The notes under the pieces were generated by a model. It was not told where the DNA came from and searched no databases. It was given only the letters and a program-made list of their open reading frames with translations. Shown piece by piece: positions 62,917 through 64,000 of a stretch of 64,000 nt of DNA (position 1 is the first letter of the stretch; each line of letters starts with the position of its first letter). A program made the position numbers and the translations under genes. Source of the stretch: DATBGZ01 sp036557785 (GTDB taxonomy: Bacteria; Actinomycetota; Actinomycetes; Mycobacteriales; Micromonosporaceae); NCBI GenBank assembly GCA_036557785.1, contig DATBGZ010000012.1, forward strand, positions 62,001 through 126,000, read 5' to 3'.

Positions 62917-63798
62917 TCAGCCGAGCAGCGGGGCGAGGGGGTCGCCGTCGCGATCGATGCGGGCGAGGACCTCCTCGGCCTCCAGCGGCCGTACGGTCCC
63001 GTCCTGGACTTCGGACCAGGAGACCGGCGCGGAGACCGTGGGGGTGGGTGCGGCGCGCAGCGAGTACGGCGAGACCGTGGTCTTCGCGGCCGCGTTCTGG
63101 CTCCAGTCGAAGAAGACCTTGCCCGGGCGCAGGCTCTTGGTCATCCGGGAGGTGACCAGGTCCGGCAGCGCGCCGGCGAGGTCATCGGCGACCCGCTTGG
63201 CGTAGGCGCTGACCTGGTCGGACGTGCGGCTGCCGTCGAGGCGGGCGAGCAGTTGCATCCCCTTGCGCCCCGAGGTCTTCGCCAGCGGTGCCAGGCCGTC
63301 GTGCTCGAGCCGGTGGCTGGCCGCCACCGCGACCAGGCAGCACTCGGGCAGGCCGGCGCCGGGCCCGGGGTCGAGGTCCACCACCAGTTGGTCGGGGTTG
63401 GCCGGACTCCCGTCCACGATTCTCCACTGTGGAGTGTGGAGCTCGATCGCGGCCAGGTTGGCGAGCCAGACGATCGTGGCCACGGAGTCGACGACGATGA
63501 AGTCGAGCCACTCACGACCGGAGGCCGAGCCGGGAACCGGTAGGCGCTGCGTGCGCACCCACGCGGGCGTGCCGGCGGGCTTGTTCTTCTCGAAGAAGCT
63601 CGCGCTGTCCACGCCGTTGGGGTAGCGGATGCGGGTCAGCGGTCGGCCCGCGAGGTGGGGCAGCAGGGTCGGCGCCACCCGCACATAGTAGTCGATCACT
63701 TCGCCCTTGGTGAACCCGGTCTGCGGGTAGAGCACCTTGTCCAGGTTGGACAGTTCCAGCGAGTGCCCGTCAATCGACACGCGGACGCGATCAGGCAT
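62917..63798 (-). CDS. LigD-type polymerase domain protein
   Basis: 293 residues of the primase-polymerase (AEP) domain found in LigD, which fills ends in non-homologous end joining. ELSNLDKVLYPQTGFTKGEVIDYY starts the fold (core NLDKVLYPQTGFTK), DLDPGPGAG carries two metal-binding aspartates near residue 141, and SGRKGMQLLARLD and DWSQN follow. The polymerase stands alone; the ligase is encoded by the upstream gene, which overlaps its start by 8 bases. The ATG at 63798 lies within the end of that ligase gene. Confidence 0.88.
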   Translation of the reverse strand: MPDRVRVSIDGHSLELSNLDKVLYPQTGFTKGEVIDYYVRVAPTLLPHLAGRPLTRIRYPNGVDSASFFEKNKPAGTPAWVRTQRLPVPGSASGREWLDFIVVDSVATIVWLANLAAIELHTPQWRIVDGSPANPDQLVVDLDPGPGAGLPECCLVAVAASHRLEHDGLAPLAKTSGRKGMQLLARLDGSRTSDQVSAYAKRVADDLAGALPDLVTSRMTKSLRPGKVFFDWSQNAAAKTTVSPYSLRAAPTPTVSAPVSWSEVQDGTVRPLEAEEVLARIDRDGDPLAPLLG

Positions 63799-64000
63799 CG
63801 CCCGCCTCGTGGGGTTGCTTGTCCGGCCGCAGCCGGACGAACCGCGGGAAGCGCAACCGTCCATCCGGCGTGAGTTGGCCATACCTGACCTCGACCACCA
63901 GCTCCGGTCGCACCCAGCTCACGGCGACCCGCTCCTCGCGGGGCACCTGGTCGGCGGCGAACGGCGACGTCGGGTTGCGCAGGGGTTCGAGCCGGGTGAG
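63791..64000 (-). CDS. ATP-dependent DNA ligase, C-terminal part (cut by window edge)
   Basis: Only the last 69 codons and the stop TGA (63791-63793) are in the window. The frame encodes PREERVAVSWVRPELVVEV and PRFVRLRPDK, the end of the OB-fold domain of LigC/LigD-type ATP-dependent ligases. The gene is co-directional and overlapping with the LigD-type polymerase gene, as in two-gene end-joining operons. The adenylation domain lies beyond position 64000. Confidence 0.8.
   Translation of the reverse strand, partial: LTRLEPLRNPTSPFAADQVPREERVAVSWVRPELVVEVRYGQLTPDGRLRFPRFVRLRPDKQPHEAGDA

Overview
The window is about 64 kb of GC-rich DNA with overlapping, co-directional genes, frequent GTG starts and many start codons lying 6-8 nt after a TANNNT -10 hexamer (leaderless style). 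Gene content and order (menG/menJ-nuo, acs, HAD-IB gene, 6C RNA, ssd-tad, bldG, hppA, topA, tmk, holB, tRNA-Thr) point to an actinobacterium. The MFS-thymidylate kinase fusion and an intergenic repeat starting GTGAGC would fit the Micromonosporales or relatives, but the genus cannot be fixed from the sequence alone. No prophage, insertion sequence, CRISPR array or biosynthetic cluster is visible.

Layout. 1-20.2 kb is a respiratory block: menG (menaquinone methylation), a lipoprotein, a menJ-like quinone side-chain reductase, all fourteen complex I genes nuoA-N, and a long-chain polyprenyl diphosphate synthase. The only sizeable gap, in front of menJ, holds a near-perfect Rex (NADH/NAD+ sensor) site and a good DtxR/IdeR-type iron box. 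Three nuo junctions carry copies of one intergenic repeat. 20.2-23.8 kb holds an ECF sigma/anti-sigma pair (SigL/RslA type), an IclR regulator, a RarD-like transporter and a GNAT acetyltransferase. 23.9-30.9 kb is a partial type VII secretion locus: two WXG100 proteins, EccB, a holin-like membrane protein, a mycosin, a double-SseB protein and a small conserved protein, without EccC, EccD or EccE. 30.9-36 kb has a degenerate Fic-like protein, acetyl-CoA synthetase, an epoxide-hydrolase-like protein lacking its nucleophile, and a HAD-IB phosphatase.

36.2-45.3 kb begins with a 6C small RNA, here with three C-loop hairpins instead of the usual two, next to a broken nucleotidyltransferase gene. 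It is followed by the tad pilus operon (ssd, tadA, tadB, tadC, flp, two tadE-like genes), the bldG/apgA-type anti-anti-sigma/anti-sigma pair and the proton pyrophosphatase hppA. 45.3-58 kb holds an exported protein, a methyltransferase, a lipoprotein, topA, a sugar-lactone oxidase, a TetR regulator, a PLP deaminase/aldolase-like protein, the MFS-tmk fusion and holB. 58-60.3 kb is a second small secretion-type cluster (YbaB-like, EspC-like, WXG-like) followed by ricT. The window ends with tRNA-Thr(CGT), a membrane protein, an acyl-CoA ligase, a LigD-type polymerase domain and the 3' end of an ATP-dependent DNA ligase.

How it fits together. The left block makes and uses menaquinone: MenG and MenJ finish it, the prenyl synthase supplies its tail, and complex I reduces it, with likely control by redox state and perhaps iron. 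The centre is devoted to the cell surface (type VII secretion, Tad pili) and to a conserved regulatory/DNA-maintenance block (BldG pathway, TopA, Tmk, HolB).
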